Source: Mycobacteriaceae bacterium (GTDB taxonomy: Bacteria > Actinomycetota > Actinomycetes > Mycobacteriales > Mycobacteriaceae). Taken from it: a stretch of 12,982 nucleotides of DNA. The position numbers and the translations under genes are program-made. The notes beneath the pieces are model-generated. The model was not told where the DNA came from, made no database searches, and was given only the letters and a program-made list of their open reading frames with translations. Shown here one piece after another: positions 11,799 through 12,982 of the stretch (the stretch's first letter is position 1; each line of letters starts with the position of its first letter). Where the stretch lies: the NCBI GenBank assembly GCA_019242135.1, contig JAFAWC010000447.1:1-12982 (forward strand), read 5' to 3'.

Positions 11799-12982
11799 CT
11801 ACTGAGTTCCCTCCGCGTACCACGTTCGGAACTCGCCGTAGTTCGGCATCTCCTCCGAATTCGCTTTCGGGTCGATGCAGACATGGACGACGGCGGCCCT
11901 GCCGCTCGCATATGCCCGCTTGATCGCGGGACCGATCTCGTCGTCTTTGTCGACATACTCGCCGTGGCAGTCCAAGCCCTCCGCGATCTTGTCGAAACGG
12001 ACGTTTTTGCTCCAGTGCACCCCGGGTTGGGCGGACGGCTGCTCGAATGTGCGCTTGTAGACGCCGACCTCGAGGCCCCATTGGTTGTCGACGCCGACGA
12101 CGCACACAAGGGGCAACTTCAGCCGCGCGGCGGTCTCCAGTTCTGCGATGTGAAAGAGGAACGACGAGTCACTGGTCAACAACATGACAGGCCGCGCGCC
12201 GCCGTCCGCGATGGACGCGCCGACCGCGTAGGGCAGGCCCGTGCCGAGGTGACCGAAATTCTGGTTCCAGATGACGTCGTGCGGCTTCGCCTGGGAATAG
12301 GTCCACTGGAAAATCACCGTCGCGCCACCATCGCGCACCAAGATGCCCTCGGCCGGGAAGGCCTTCGTCGCCTCGACCACGAAGCGTGCGGGATGGACGG
12401 GTGTTCTGCCGGCGGGCGCGCTTTCTGCCAGGCCGGCCAGTTGGTCCGCATCTTCGGCGATCCAGCGGGCAAGGTCGTCCGACGGCGAACGCGGGGTGTC
12501 CGTGAGCGCTTCGACCAGCTGGGGTACGACACCACGCAAGTCACCCACCAGCGCCACGTCGACTGGCCTGTTCACCCCGATCGCCAAGGGATCCTGCTCG
12601 ACGTAGATCCATTTGCGGTTGGCGTCGTTGTGCGCCCAGTGTCGGGTCTTGCCGTAATGCACCGGCTCGCCGAGCTCGGTGCCGAGCGCGACGCACAGGT
12701 CGGAGGTGACCACGGCTTGGACCGCGGCGGACGAAAAGCCGTACGGGAAGGTGCGGTCCTCCAGCCCCGGGATGAACGACGTCCCCCCTGACGTCTGGAT
12801 GACCGGGCACGCCATCAGGTCGGCCAGCGTCTTGACCGAGTCGCCCGTGCGTGACGTGTGCACGCCGTGGCCCACCAGCAGGACGGGGTTCGCGGCCTCG
12901 CGGATCAGCCTGGCCGCCTCCTCGATCTCGCGGGCGCCCGCGCCCTGGTTGACGAGGCGATACGCGCGGGGCGGAAGTGCCG
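11799..12982 (-). CDS. Thiamine-diphosphate-dependent enzyme, acetolactate synthase-like; N-terminus cut by the window edge
   Basis: 393 residues are visible, and the frame runs open through the window edge. Enzymes of this family are about 550 residues, so the N-terminal PYR domain with its catalytic Glu is missing. The visible part begins in the linker to the central domain (NPVLLVGHGVHTSR, then LADLMACPVIQTSGG), continues through LCVALGTELGEP and YVEQDPLAIG, and ends in the PP domain (VHPARFVVEA, NFGHLGTGLPYAVGASIA). The ThDP-Mg motif, usually GDGS followed after about 25 residues by NN, reads SDSSFLF (12153-12173) then DNQWG. The Mg-binding Asp and a distal Asn are kept, but both Gly residues of GDG are Ser. 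Related proteins make acetolactate or decarboxylate 2-oxo acids or oxalyl-CoA; which applies here cannot be told. It is separated from the MPT63-like gene by 261 bases, so probably a different transcript. Confidence 0.85.
   Translation of the reverse strand, partial: ALPPRAYRLVNQGAGAREIEEAARLIREAANPVLLVGHGVHTSRTGDSVKTLADLMACPVIQTSGGTSFIPGLEDRTFPYGFSSAAVQAVVTSDLCVALGTELGEPVHYGKTRHWAHNDANRKWIYVEQDPLAIGVNRPVDVALVGDLRGVVPQLVEALTDTPRSPSDDLARWIAEDADQLAGLAESAPAGRTPVHPARFVVEATKAFPAEGILVRDGGATVIFQWTYSQAKPHDVIWNQNFGHLGTGLPYAVGASIADGGARPVMLLTSDSSFLFHIAELETAARLKLPLVCVVGVDNQWGLEVGVYKRTFEQPSAQPGVHWSKNVRFDKIAEGLDCHGEYVDKDDEIGPAIKRAYASGRAAVVHVCIDPKANSEEMPNYGEFRTWYAEGTQ

Noticed and set aside
11697..12791. 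364-codon plus-strand open frame opposite the ThDP enzyme
   Set aside because: Antisense to a gene with clear ThDP-enzyme domains; its Val/Asp/Arg-rich product shows no motif.

Overview
The window looks like a chromosomal segment of a Mycobacterium or Mycolicibacterium species. The DNA is GC-rich, genes are tightly packed with ATGA overlaps and some GTG starts, and gene content points the same way: an MPT63-type secreted antigen (DUF1942), a LipL-like esterase, an F420-type luciferase-like oxidoreductase, and a MaoC-citE pair arranged as in the M. tuberculosis leucine-catabolism cluster (Rv2499c-Rv2498c). I see no rRNA, tRNA, CRISPR array, insertion sequence or phage gene.

Layout. (1) 1-3247, plus strand: the tail of an operon with a 5'-truncated MaoC-like hydratase, the acyl-CoA lyase citE and an acetoacetyl-CoA synthetase, each joined by an ATGA overlap. 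A lyase releasing acetoacetate from 3-hydroxy-3-methylglutaryl-CoA, followed by a ligase that re-activates acetoacetate, makes biochemical sense for the end of leucine breakdown. (2) 3254-7386, minus strand: a five-gene unit read LLM oxidoreductase, SDR dehydrogenase, DUF35 Zn-ribbon/OB protein, SCP2/Ltp-type thiolase, dienelactone-hydrolase-family protein. It looks catabolic; the substrate cannot be read from sequence. (3) 7387-8846, plus strand: a compact divergent promoter, a candidate leaderless cysteine-rich 24-codon ORF, and a LipL-like serine esterase whose ATG overlaps that small ORF's stop. (4) 8819-10255, minus strand: an aldehyde dehydrogenase overlapping the esterase gene tail-to-tail. 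(5) 10256-11798: a divergent spacer, a small secreted protein gene (+), a strong hairpin in a convergent gap, and an MPT63-family secreted protein gene (-) with a Pro/Ser-rich tail. (6) 11799-12982, minus strand: most of a thiamine-diphosphate enzyme whose N-terminus lies outside the window.

The most unusual signal is the cysteine-rich small ORF at 7456-7530. It has a TANNNT -10 box seven bases upstream of its ATG, four Cys codons among its first nine, and a 4-bp stop/start overlap with the esterase gene. It resembles the leaderless cysteine-rich leader ORFs described in mycobacteria, but sits before a gene with no obvious link to sulfur metabolism. Family calls were made by reading the protein sequences; no database search was run.
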